Below, in pieces: positions 29,725-37,407 of a stretch of DNA of 64,000 nt. Origin of the DNA: Sutterella massiliensis (GTDB lineage: Bacteria > Pseudomonadota > Gammaproteobacteria > Burkholderiales > Burkholderiaceae_F); contig NZ_JACJJC010000010.1 in NCBI RefSeq assembly GCF_016899755.1, positions 38,669-102,668 on the forward strand, in the 5' to 3' direction. The notes beneath the pieces are model-generated. The model was not told the DNA's origin, made no database searches, and saw only the letters and a list, made by a program, of their open reading frames with translations. The position numbers and the translations under genes are program-made. Numbering within the stretch: the first letter of the stretch is position 1; every line of letters starts with the position of its first letter.

Positions 29725-29973
29725 GTCGTATTCGGATTCAGTTTTTTGTGCTTTCACACAGGCAACAACCGCCGAGGAGTTCTAATTTCAACAACGGCTG
29801 AAGCTACAGCCACTGAAGGACTTTGAGATTACAGGTGCTACGGTACTTGCCCGATTCGCTTTTTCCGGGGTCAATTGTTCTTTAAACGGTTCGGATTCGA
29901 ACGAATAGAACCCCTCTTTCGCGTCGGATAATTTCCGACGAAACCAGTCCCGACCCGCCATTCTTTTCCTGCC

Positions 29974-30945
29974 ATGAATCTCTTCCTGCACCAGCTCGAT
30001 CTCTGCGCGCCGCTTTTCCTGCTCGTCTTTGTCGGCTGGGGGCTCAGAAAGGCGAGGTTCTTCACCGATGAGGTCGGCACGGCGCTTACGGGCTTCACGT
30101 TCCGGTTCTTGATTCCGGTGCTTCTTTTTGACATGCTCTCGGATCTCTCGAAGATGCCGCCCGTCGACTGGCGCGTGCTTTTGGCCTTTTTCGGCTCCTG
30201 CATGGTGCTTTTTACGGTCGGGAAAATCGTTTATCCGAAACTCTTTAAGGTGAACGCGGCCGGCTGCACGATTCTCGCCATGGGCGGCGTCTTCGGCAAC
30301 AATGTTCAGCTCGGCATTCCGATTCTGCAGCTCGGGCTCGGTCCGGAGTCGATGCCGACCGCTTCCCTCATCATCATCTTCAACGTACTCATTCTTTGGA
30401 CGGTCGCCATTGCCTCGGTCGAGTTCGGCGGCGTCAAACCCGATGCGATGAGGGGGCGAACGGCCGACGAAAAGTTCGCAGCAGCGGTGCCGGCGTTTGT
30501 GCGCGTGATTAAAAATCCCGTAGTGGCCGGCATCCTCGCGGGGACAGCGTTCGGACTTACCGGGCTCGAGCTTCCGACGTTTGCGCGCGACACCCTGAAG
30601 CTTGTTTCGAGCGCGACGACGCCGATCTGTCTCGTTGTGGTCGGCATGGGGCTCGCTCGCTACAGTTTTTTCGGCGCCATCGGGAAAAACCTCTGCGTCA
30701 CGGTCACCAAACTCGTTTTTCAGCCCGCGCTCGTCTTTCTTCTCTGCTTGGCGCTCGGGCTGCCGACGCTTGAAACGCAGGTTGCCACGCTCATGTCGAC
30801 GCTGCCTGTTGCGATTAATGTTTACATCATGAGTGCCGACTTCAAGGCAGAAGAGGGGGCGGCTAGCAGCTCGATTCTCCTCTCGACGCTCCTTTCGGCG
30901 CTCACGGTGCCTTTGGTGCTCGCGTTTTTTGGCATCACCGGGTGA
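29974..30945 (+). CDS. AEC-family (auxin efflux carrier-like) permease
   Basis: A 323-residue inner-membrane protein with about ten hydrophobic segments in the two-bundle layout of the AEC/MleP/MadM-type transporters. Family-like features are FGNNVQLGIPILQ and the C-terminal TLPVAINVYIMSADF. Bacterial members move small organic anions such as malate or malonate, but the substrate is not predictable here. No good ribosome site precedes the ATG. It stands alone, with a small hairpin downstream. Confidence 0.88.
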   Translation: MNLFLHQLDLCAPLFLLVFVGWGLRKARFFTDEVGTALTGFTFRFLIPVLLFDMLSDLSKMPPVDWRVLLAFFGSCMVLFTVGKIVYPKLFKVNAAGCTILAMGGVFGNNVQLGIPILQLGLGPESMPTASLIIIFNVLILWTVAIASVEFGGVKPDAMRGRTADEKFAAAVPAFVRVIKNPVVAGILAGTAFGLTGLELPTFARDTLKLVSSATTPICLVVVGMGLARYSFFGAIGKNLCVTVTKLVFQPALVFLLCLALGLPTLETQVATLMSTLPVAINVYIMSADFKAEEGAASSSILLSTLLSALTVPLVLAFFGITG

Positions 30946-30955
30946 CTTTTGTCAA

Positions 30956-30970
30956 ACCGCATTTTGCGGT
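30956..30970. terminator. Small hairpin after the AEC permease
   Basis: ACCGCA-TTT-TGCGGT lies 11 bases after the stop and is followed by a mixed T-rich tract (CATTCTTTC). The stem is short, so termination is uncertain. Confidence 0.35.
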
Positions 30971-31203
30971 CATTCTTTCGGTTGATTCGAGCAAGACAAG
31001 GCGCCGCTTTGTCACGCCGATCAGTGCGAACTGTTGGAAAATATGTTCTATAGACAGAAAGAACGCACGAAAACGCAAAGATGGCGAGGATATGCGGCCT
31101 TCTGCGACAGAAGCGGCTCAAAGCCTTCTTCTTCGGTAGAGCGGCTGTGTAGTTCGAGCCTAAGGAAAAAAACAAAACTGCGTTTTTGCGAAAGGATGCT
31201 TGA

Positions 31204-34134
31204 ATGGAAGAATCGATCGTTCTGACGAAAACGGATTTTGAATTTCTTGAGGCGCTCGACGACGGTGCCACCATCTACTCCTGGCGGATCGCTCAGTACG
31301 TAGAAGACAAGATTGCCATGGGCGTCGCAAAAGGGCGCTTTACGGTCGAGGAAGCCCGAGCCGACCTGCCGTCGGCGCTGCTTCTCGGGCACGCACTCCT
31401 CAATATGAACGATTACGCGGCCTACGCGCGCGCCTTTACCGTGCTCAAAGGGGCAGAGGCTGCAGCCAAAACAAGCGGCGTCTGGCACTACCGCATGGCT
31501 TGTGCGGCGCTTTACTGCGGGAAGGTCGATCTCGCACGAAGCTACGCCGAAGCGGCCGTTTCCGTCGAGCCTGAATACCCCTGGGGTTGGCTCATGGCTG
31601 GCAAACTCCGTGCACATGCGGGCGAGCGCGAGGCTGCGCTCGAGGCGGTCGAGCGAGGACTTGCACTCGTGCCCGGGGATGCCGAGTTTCTCACGCTCAA
31701 GCATGAGATTGATGCCGGGGCGGATCTCCTTTGCATGGAGTACCACCACATTGATCCCGAGGCCGATGAGGCGCTGCACAACAACAACGGAGAAATCGAG
31801 GAAGCGCTTGAAAAGCGCCGCAGCATCGATTGCATTTTGGTCGACGAAGCGGGACTCGCGGCGGTAAAGGAGATTTTCCAATTCGAAGACTACCGGCCCG
31901 CCGATCCCCCCGAACGACTCTGTTGTGAAGGCGTTTCCGGCGTTACCGGCACGAAGTTGCGCTGGCGCTTTCTTATGAATGAAGCCGGTCTTTCGCACCT
32001 TCGGCCTGCCTGGCTGCGGCTTGTCGTACCTCTCGTGAAGGAACTCTTCCCGATTCTGGAAGTGACGCCCGAAGAGGTCGAAGAAGTACTTGTTCGCCAG
32101 GACCGCGTGCTCGGCGTTCTCTCGAAGCGCGCCCGCCAAGAGCAGGAAGCGCGCGATCGTGAGGAGTCCCAAGAGAAGCATTCGGCAGAGGTGATTCCGG
32201 ACGTCAAAGTGCCCGGAATGCGGTACTTCGATATGCGCTCGCTCTTTGCCGATACCTCGGACTCGGGCGACTCGGGCGAGGCCGGCCACGGTCTCGCGCT
32301 CGCTCCGGTCGTGCGCGAGCTTAACGAAGAGGCTGCTGGCGGTAGTGTCGCCGAGCGCACCTCGCTCATGCTTCCGGCCTTCCTTTCGCCGGATCTTTCG
32401 GGTTTTTCGCAGGGGAAATCGCTTTCGCTGGACGAGGCGACCGAGTTCGTGCCCGAAGACGAAGAGGCGCTTCTCGAGCTGGTCGCCAAGTGGAATAAGG
32501 AAGAAGACTACGGGCGCATCATTCGTGCAATTGAATCGCTGCCCGCCCAAAAGCGCACCGACCGCCTTTTGGGTGAACTCGCTCGAGCCTACAACAACAT
32601 GGGCTCGGAAGGTGAAGACGAATACTTCCTGCGCGCGCTCGAAATCCTGCGTGCGATTGAAGAGTCCGGGCGCGAAAGCCATCTTTGGTACTTCCGAGTG
32701 GCTTATGCGCTCTACTATCTCGACCGAGCGGGCGAGGCGCTGGATTTCTTCGAACGTGCGCTCGAACTTAACCCGGGCGACGAAGATACGATGGCGATGA
32801 TTGCCGCTTGTCGGCGCGCCGTGACGATGCCGAGTTTTCTCCACCCCTTTGAACGACGTGTCGATGTCGCTTGGTTTGAGTTCAGTGTGCACCAGTCGCA
32901 GATCAAGGCCGATATTCTCGCCGGTGAACTCGAGCGCGCGGCATTCAGCGTCCGGACGTGCTTCCGCCAGGTGGGGCTCGACTGGATCATCAATGTTTCC
33001 GAGCCTGAGGCGGACGGCCGCTACAAGCTCATTGTCTCCGTAGCCGCCAATCGAGCGATGATGCCGCCGCTCCTATACTTCATCGAGAAAATGCCGCCGA
33101 TTTTGGCTGAAGACTGGCAGGTCTGCGCCGGCACGCCCGCGACCGATTCGCCCGAAAAAATCAAGGCGATTTTCAACGACTGTCCCTTCAACTACAGCGA
33201 TCTCGAGGTTGCCGTAACCAAGGACGAGGACACCGGGCTTCTGCGTCCTGTTTTCTACGCACCCATTTTCGCCGGTCTCGACCAGGATGATGTCGACGAC
33301 GTCTTCATGAAGCTCGCCGCGGCGATCGAATTCCTCATTGGCGAAGCGGCTCTGCAGCGTTGGATGAGCGGGCTCACCATCGCGCGCCGACGTCCCGACG
33401 AGGAGCTGATGTCGCTCGAAACGTTTGCAGAGCGCTTTTTTGAAGAGTACCCGCAAGCGCGCGATTTCACAATGGCATCGCTTGCGAACAGACGAGTGGA
33501 GTACTGGCTCAAACCCGAAACCGATCGAGAGGCGGATCTCTATTGGGACGTTTCCAAAGGGTGGATCCTTGCGCCTTCGCTTCTCAACAATTACCGCAAA
33601 TCCGACAACGAAGACGTCAACGCGCTCGAGCGCCAGGGGGTTGCTGCGGGCTTTTATTACTTCGAAGGCTTTGACGAACTTGAACCCGAAAAGCGTATGG
33701 AAGCCGGTGAAGCATTTCTCAAAGCGCTCGAAGAGACTTTCGAGAAGGAGTCGCGCTACGTCCAGGTCTCGGGCGCCGCGCTTGGCCTCTACCGTTTCTA
33801 CCTCAACTGCTACCTTTGGGACTTCCAGCGTGCGACCGAAAAGCTCCTGCAGTTTATCGCGAGCTATCCGCAGATTCGATTTGCCGGGTGGCATTCCTTC
33901 CGTCGCCAGGCGGGTTCCGTGATGATTCGAAATGAAGAAAATGCCGATCGCTCGGAGTCCGGCAGTACGGACGAATCCGGGGCTGTGAAGGCAGAAAATC
34001 TCTGCGCAGCAACGTCTTCGGAAAACGAAGAATCGAAGACGGCTTCTTCGGTTAAAGCCGTAACGATCGATGAGGCGGACGAGGATACCGACGAATCGAT
34101 TCACTGGCCGTCAATGCAGAAGGCCGAGGCGTAG
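31204..34134 (+). CDS. Large TPR-repeat protein of unknown function
   Basis: A 976-residue cytoplasmic-looking protein without signal or membrane segments. TPR-like blocks occur near residues 90-160 (YRMACAALYCGKVDLARSYA; GWLMAGKLRAHAGEREAAL) and near 445-535 (DRLLGELARAYNNMGSEGED; FRVAYALYYLDRAGEALDFF). Between and after them are non-repeat domains of unknown type (about 200-330 and 550-890) and an acidic, Ser/Glu-rich tail. AAGGA is well spaced before the ATG. The repeated TPR unit resembles those of multi-domain proteins often found near polymorphic immunity genes, but I do not recognise the whole. Its 3' end is duplicated at 36133. Confidence 0.8.
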   Translation: MEESIVLTKTDFEFLEALDDGATIYSWRIAQYVEDKIAMGVAKGRFTVEEARADLPSALLLGHALLNMNDYAAYARAFTVLKGAEAAAKTSGVWHYRMACAALYCGKVDLARSYAEAAVSVEPEYPWGWLMAGKLRAHAGEREAALEAVERGLALVPGDAEFLTLKHEIDAGADLLCMEYHHIDPEADEALHNNNGEIEEALEKRRSIDCILVDEAGLAAVKEIFQFEDYRPADPPERLCCEGVSGVTGTKLRWRFLMNEAGLSHLRPAWLRLVVPLVKELFPILEVTPEEVEEVLVRQDRVLGVLSKRARQEQEARDREESQEKHSAEVIPDVKVPGMRYFDMRSLFADTSDSGDSGEAGHGLALAPVVRELNEEAAGGSVAERTSLMLPAFLSPDLSGFSQGKSLSLDEATEFVPEDEEALLELVAKWNKEEDYGRIIRAIESLPAQKRTDRLLGELARAYNNMGSEGEDEYFLRALEILRAIEESGRESHLWYFRVAYALYYLDRAGEALDFFERALELNPGDEDTMAMIAACRRAVTMPSFLHPFERRVDVAWFEFSVHQSQIKADILAGELERAAFSVRTCFRQVGLDWIINVSEPEADGRYKLIVSVAANRAMMPPLLYFIEKMPPILAEDWQVCAGTPATDSPEKIKAIFNDCPFNYSDLEVAVTKDEDTGLLRPVFYAPIFAGLDQDDVDDVFMKLAAAIEFLIGEAALQRWMSGLTIARRRPDEELMSLETFAERFFEEYPQARDFTMASLANRRVEYWLKPETDREADLYWDVSKGWILAPSLLNNYRKSDNEDVNALERQGVAAGFYYFEGFDELEPEKRMEAGEAFLKALEETFEKESRYVQVSGAALGLYRFYLNCYLWDFQRATEKLLQFIASYPQIRFAGWHSFRRQAGSVMIRNEENADRSESGSTDESGAVKAENLCAATSSENEESKTASSVKAVTIDEADEDTDESIHWPSMQKAEA

Positions 34135-34172
34135 TCGTCATTGTTTGCGCACTTTCAGTGCGCGCCGTAGAA

Positions 34173-34216
34173 AAAGCCGCGTCCGCCCGGTGAATTAATC
34201 GTGGCGGCGCGGCTTT
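34173..34216. terminator. Terminator of the TPR gene
   Basis: AAAGCCGCG (34173-34181) pairs with CGCGGCTTT (34208-34216) with additional internal pairing. A-rich and T-rich edges make it usable in both directions. An equivalent structure is present in the second repeat copy next to intact aroD. Confidence 0.6.
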
Positions 34217-34241
34217 GATCGTTGGACAGCAGCGAGCTGCG

Positions 34242-34386
34242 TTACTTCGAGATCGGGTAGATCAGATCGTTGGCATCGCGTATGACGGCAACGGGCATCT
34301 GCGTTGGGTTGGATCCTTTCACGCCCGAAGCATACGTCAGATCAATGCGAAGAGCTCGCCGATCAGTCGCGTGATGCGGCTGATAT
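34242..34386 (-). pseudogene. 3' fragment of an aroD copy
   Basis: Read on the minus strand this stretch encodes the last about 48 codons of the same protein as aroD at 36303, including GSNPTQMPVAV and LIYPISK with the stop. One base is missing relative to the intact gene near 34350, and the rest of the gene is absent. It is a relic left by the duplication that brackets hipBA. Confidence 0.8.
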
Positions 34387-34486
34387 CCTCTTGCTCGAAA
34401 CAGCGGTCGGTTTTTTTGCGCTGCGACACCAAGAGGATAGAGGTCATTGCGCTTGACGGATGGATCCGGTCAGCAATTGTTCAATG

Positions 34487-34591
34487 ATTACATCAAGTAG
34501 AGATATCTGTGAGTGCGATTTTTATAAATGCTAAAATACGAACAATTAAATTTATTATTTAGCGATAATTCCTAAAATAGGAGCTTTTAAA
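34487..34591 (+). promoter_or_regulatory. A+T-rich hipBA promoter/operator region
   Basis: This stretch is strikingly A+T-rich compared with the rest of the window. It contains TATAAA and TAAAAT words suitable as -10 elements and an inverted repeat GCTAAA (34530-34535) with TTTAGC (34558-34563), centred 28 bases apart, a candidate site for autoregulation by HipB. AGGAG at 34579-34583 serves the TTG start of hipB. Confidence 0.4.
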
Positions 34592-34903
34592 TTGTTCTCT
34601 CGAAGCTCGTCTACGATTGCCAATCTGAGGTCTCCTTTGGAGTTGCGACTTGAACTCGCAGAGCGGGCGAGAGCACTGCGCATTGCTAGAAACCTGCGTC
34701 AGGCGGATCTAGCCGAGCGCTCCGGCGTTACGCTGGCCTCGCTGAGGCGATTTGAACGCGATGGAGAGATCTCGCTGAAGAATCTTATGCTCATTGCAAT
34801 TGCTCTCAACCGCGCACAGGATTTCGATGCAGTGTTTGCCCAAAACATCGAAACGGACCTCTTTCGCCCAGAACCCAAGCAACGTCAGCGAGCACGGAAG
34901 TGA
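34592..34903 (+). CDS. hipB: HipB-like antitoxin (XRE-family DNA-binding protein)
   Basis: A 103-residue protein with an Xre/HTH_3 domain (about 25-80: ARALRIARNLRQADLAERSG, TLASLRRFERDGEISLKNL). HipB proteins bind and inhibit HipA and repress their own operon. I use the TTG at 34592, which has AGGAG eight bases upstream; no suitable ATG exists in frame. The stop overlaps the hipA start as GTGA, a normal toxin-antitoxin arrangement. Confidence 0.85.
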   Translation: MFSRSSSTIANLRSPLELRLELAERARALRIARNLRQADLAERSGVTLASLRRFERDGEISLKNLMLIAIALNRAQDFDAVFAQNIETDLFRPEPKQRQRARK

Positions 34904-36108
34904 AAGTTCAAATCTTTCTGAATATTGATGAGTCTAGACGCTTCGTCGGCATGCTGGCGTCTAATCGATTGGGTATTGCGTTTCAATATTCGGATGAATT
35001 TATAAAAACGAAGCTCGAAATCTCACCGCTTTCGATACCGCTCCAGAAAAGTATCTGGAGGTCTCAATCAATGATCTTTGACGGTCTTCCGGGTTTTGCT
35101 GCGGACAGTCTGCCGGACGGTTGGGGCAATTTGCTTCTACATAGGCAACTTACACGAATCGGTGAAAGACTCGATGCAGTCGATCCGCTTTGCCGATTAT
35201 GTTGGGTGGGACGACAAGGAATGGGTGCACTCGAATACGAACCTGAGGAAAAGTTTCGAATGGACTTTCATCCGGACGATATTCGACTTGACACACTGGC
35301 AAATCATGCCGAAGAAATACTTAACGATCGGGAGGCGGGACAGGCATTGGATGAATTGGCTTCACTCAATGGTTCATCCGGCGGCGCTCGACCAAAGATT
35401 GTTTGCCTGGTTTCGCCCGACAAACGCGTACTTCAGCCCGGAAGCACGCACTCCTGTCAAGGTGACGTCGGCGAGCCATGGATTATTAAATTCCGAAGCA
35501 GCGCCGATTCAATCGAAAGCGGCGCGCTGGAGTACGCTGTATCTTTGCTTGCCAAACGAGCCGGCATCGATATGCCCGAAACGCATCTCTTCTTCTCTGA
35601 GAAAGGACCAGGCTGGTATGGGATAAAGCGCTTCGACCGGACAGAATCCGGCAAGCTTCACATGGCAACCGCTGCAGGCCTTCTTCACTGCAACTTTCGG
35701 GAGCCGTGTCTTGACTACCGAACGCTCATGGCACTGACGCAGCGGCTCACGGGCGCACGCGACCTCCTGGAAATGTTGCGTAGAGCTTATTTCAACTTCG
35801 TCATCGACAACCGTGACGATCACGCAAAGAACTTTAGTTTTGTTATGAACGGTGCGGGCGAGTGGCGCCTCGCGCCCGCATACGACCTCGTGCCGGCGAC
35901 TGGCGGCTTTGAACACATGACTGCGCTAATGGGCGACGGGAAGCGTCCGCCAAGAAAAGCTTTCTTGAAGCTCGCTGCAGCTTTTGGCATCGCACCCCGA
36001 AAAACCGAAGAGGCGCTCGCACGTGTCGACGACAGTCTCGGTGATTGGCAGCAACTCGCAAAAGCGTGCGGCGTAACAAAGCCGCCCGTGCTCAAACCAA
36101 TTCGTTGA
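34900..36108 (+). CDS. hipA: HipA-like serine/threonine kinase toxin
   Basis: A 402-residue HipA-family kinase. Visible motifs are the N-terminal couple-hipA region with LPDGWGNLLLHRQL (about 70), the Gly-rich loop GSSGGARPK (about 157-165), KRFDR (about 244), catalytic NRDDHAKNFSF (304-314) and the metal-binding APAYDLVPATG (about 323). E. coli HipA inactivates glutamyl-tRNA synthetase by phosphorylation; the target here is not known. All key residues seem intact. Composition is less G+C-rich than neighbouring genes, consistent with transfer. Confidence 0.9.
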   Translation: MKVQIFLNIDESRRFVGMLASNRLGIAFQYSDEFIKTKLEISPLSIPLQKSIWRSQSMIFDGLPGFAADSLPDGWGNLLLHRQLTRIGERLDAVDPLCRLCWVGRQGMGALEYEPEEKFRMDFHPDDIRLDTLANHAEEILNDREAGQALDELASLNGSSGGARPKIVCLVSPDKRVLQPGSTHSCQGDVGEPWIIKFRSSADSIESGALEYAVSLLAKRAGIDMPETHLFFSEKGPGWYGIKRFDRTESGKLHMATAAGLLHCNFREPCLDYRTLMALTQRLTGARDLLEMLRRAYFNFVIDNRDDHAKNFSFVMNGAGEWRLAPAYDLVPATGGFEHMTALMGDGKRPPRKAFLKLAAAFGIAPRKTEEALARVDDSLGDWQQLAKACGVTKPPVLKPIR

Positions 36109-36132
36109 GGCGATTCCTGCTGCAGCCTCTCT

Positions 36133-36449
36133 GAGGCGGACCGGGATATCGACGAGTCGATCCGGTGACCGTCAAGGCAGAAGGCCCCGACGTAGCCGTC
36201 AGTTGCCGAGGGTATTTAGTGCGTGCAGTAGCAAAAGCCGCGTCCGCCCGGTGCATTAACCGTGTCGGCGCGGCTTTGAGCGTTGGACAGCGCCGAGCTG
36301 CGTTACTTCGAGATCGGATAGATCAGATTGTTGGCATCGCGTACGACGGCAACGGGCATCTGCGTCGGGTTGGACCCTTTCACGCCCGAAGCAAACGTCA
36401 GATCAATGCCGAAGAGCCCGCCGATCAATCGCGTGATGCGGCCGACGTC
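36133..36449. repeat. Direct repeat copy 2: TPR-gene relic, terminator and intact aroD end
   Basis: The partner of 34072-34386. Here the first 60 bases are a relic of the TPR gene's last codons and stop, and the remainder runs into the 3' end of the functional aroD. See the finding on hipBA insertion. Confidence 0.85.
36234..36277. terminator. Terminator downstream of aroD
   Basis: AAAGCCGCG (36234-36242) pairs with CGCGGCTTT (36269-36277). On the minus strand this hairpin follows the aroD stop by 26 bases and ends in TTTTG, fitting an intrinsic terminator. Confidence 0.6.
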
Positions 36450-37169
36450 ACCGCTGCCCGAGGCGATGATCGGGTAGTTCGGATTGGCGCGACGGAAGGA
36501 GAGTGTGCCGTTCAGGAACGTCAGAACGTCTTCTTCCTTGTTGGGCTTGACGACGATCTTGGCAACGTCGCCGCCCGCAGCAATTTCGCGTTCCATGATG
36601 GCTTTGATTTCTTCACTCGAAGGCGTGGCTTTCAGGTCGTGATAGGCCACGACAAGCTTGATGTCGGTACCGGCGAGCTTCTTTTTGAAGTTTTGGATGA
36701 CTTCGGGCCCGTAGGCGAGTTCGACGTCAATGAAAGCCGGCAGCTTCTCTGCGACGGCGCGTTCGTAAAAGGCGAACTTCTTGGCCGTATCAACGTCCTG
36801 ATGGCCGCGTTCGGCCTTGATGCGGACCGTGAGAAGAATGGGCACGTCGGGCATTACGGCCTTGATGTCCTTGAGCATCGCGATCGACTTGTCGGTGTCT
36901 TCAATGAAGTCCCAGAAATCGGCTCGTACTTCGATGAGGTCCGGGTTGAGCGACTTCACCGTTTCGGCTTCCTTCAGGATCGCTTCGCGTGTTTCACCGA
37001 CGAGCGGCACGGCAATCACGGGCTGCGTCGAGCCGAGAACGGTTTTGCCCGCAGTAATGGGGCTTGCGGGGAGCGGACGAACATAGCCTTCTGCAGCCTG
37101 CACGCTCGAGAATGCGGCGCTCAGGCAAAAAGAGAGAGCGGCTGCTGCAGCGAGTTTCTTGAAATTCAT
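36303..37169 (-). CDS. aroD: Exported type I 3-dehydroquinate dehydratase
   Basis: A 288-residue protein: a clear Sec signal peptide (1-26, LAAAAALSFCLSAAFSSVQA) followed by a type I dehydroquinase barrel. Active-site residues are present: Glu80-Arg82 in LIEVRADF, His177 in VVAYHDLK, the Schiff-base Lys204 in DVAKIVVKP, Arg244 in GRITRLIGG and Gln270 near the C-terminus. It converts 3-dehydroquinate to 3-dehydroshikimate. The usual enzyme is cytoplasmic and about 250 residues; export suggests a catabolic role on quinate or shikimate or a separate function, not aromatic amino acid synthesis. It is convergent with the TPR gene's ancestral position. Confidence 0.92.
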   Translation of the reverse strand: MNFKKLAAAAALSFCLSAAFSSVQAAEGYVRPLPASPITAGKTVLGSTQPVIAVPLVGETREAILKEAETVKSLNPDLIEVRADFWDFIEDTDKSIAMLKDIKAVMPDVPILLTVRIKAERGHQDVDTAKKFAFYERAVAEKLPAFIDVELAYGPEVIQNFKKKLAGTDIKLVVAYHDLKATPSSEEIKAIMEREIAAGGDVAKIVVKPNKEEDVLTFLNGTLSFRRANPNYPIIASGSGDVGRITRLIGGLFGIDLTFASGVKGSNPTQMPVAVVRDANNLIYPISK

Positions 37170-37407
37170 GTTGTTCTCCTATGGTCGCGGAAAAGTGGAA
37201 AAGCGCTCTGCGCTTCTTGAAGTGGATTTTGGACGCCTCTGCGTGGCGTCGCTACCGCCCAAAGTCGGTAGTGCGGCAAGGTCGTGCTGAGGCATATTTC
37301 TAGCTGGGGAAATACGCTTTTTCGAGTCGCTCAAGCTTCGCTTGAGAGGTGCGGAACCGAGACCGAGCAGGCATGGTGGGCGAGCGCCCGAAGGAGACGC
37401 TAACGAG

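Larger units (their letters stand above)
34072..34386. repeat. Direct repeat copy 1: TPR-gene end, terminator and aroD remnant
   Basis: About 315 bases that match 36133-36449 in the same orientation. The part from the terminator through the aroD remnant is about 90% identical by eye; the TPR-end part is more diverged. In this copy the TPR gene end is intact and the aroD part is a frameshifted fragment. Together with copy 2 it brackets hipB-hipA. Confidence 0.85.

Noticed and set aside
34215..34487. A plus-strand frame after the TPR gene
   Set aside because: It lies in the repeat copy and reads antisense through the aroD relic; not a gene.
36165..37220. A 351-codon plus-strand frame
   Set aside because: Antisense to the exported dehydroquinase, which has all catalytic residues.
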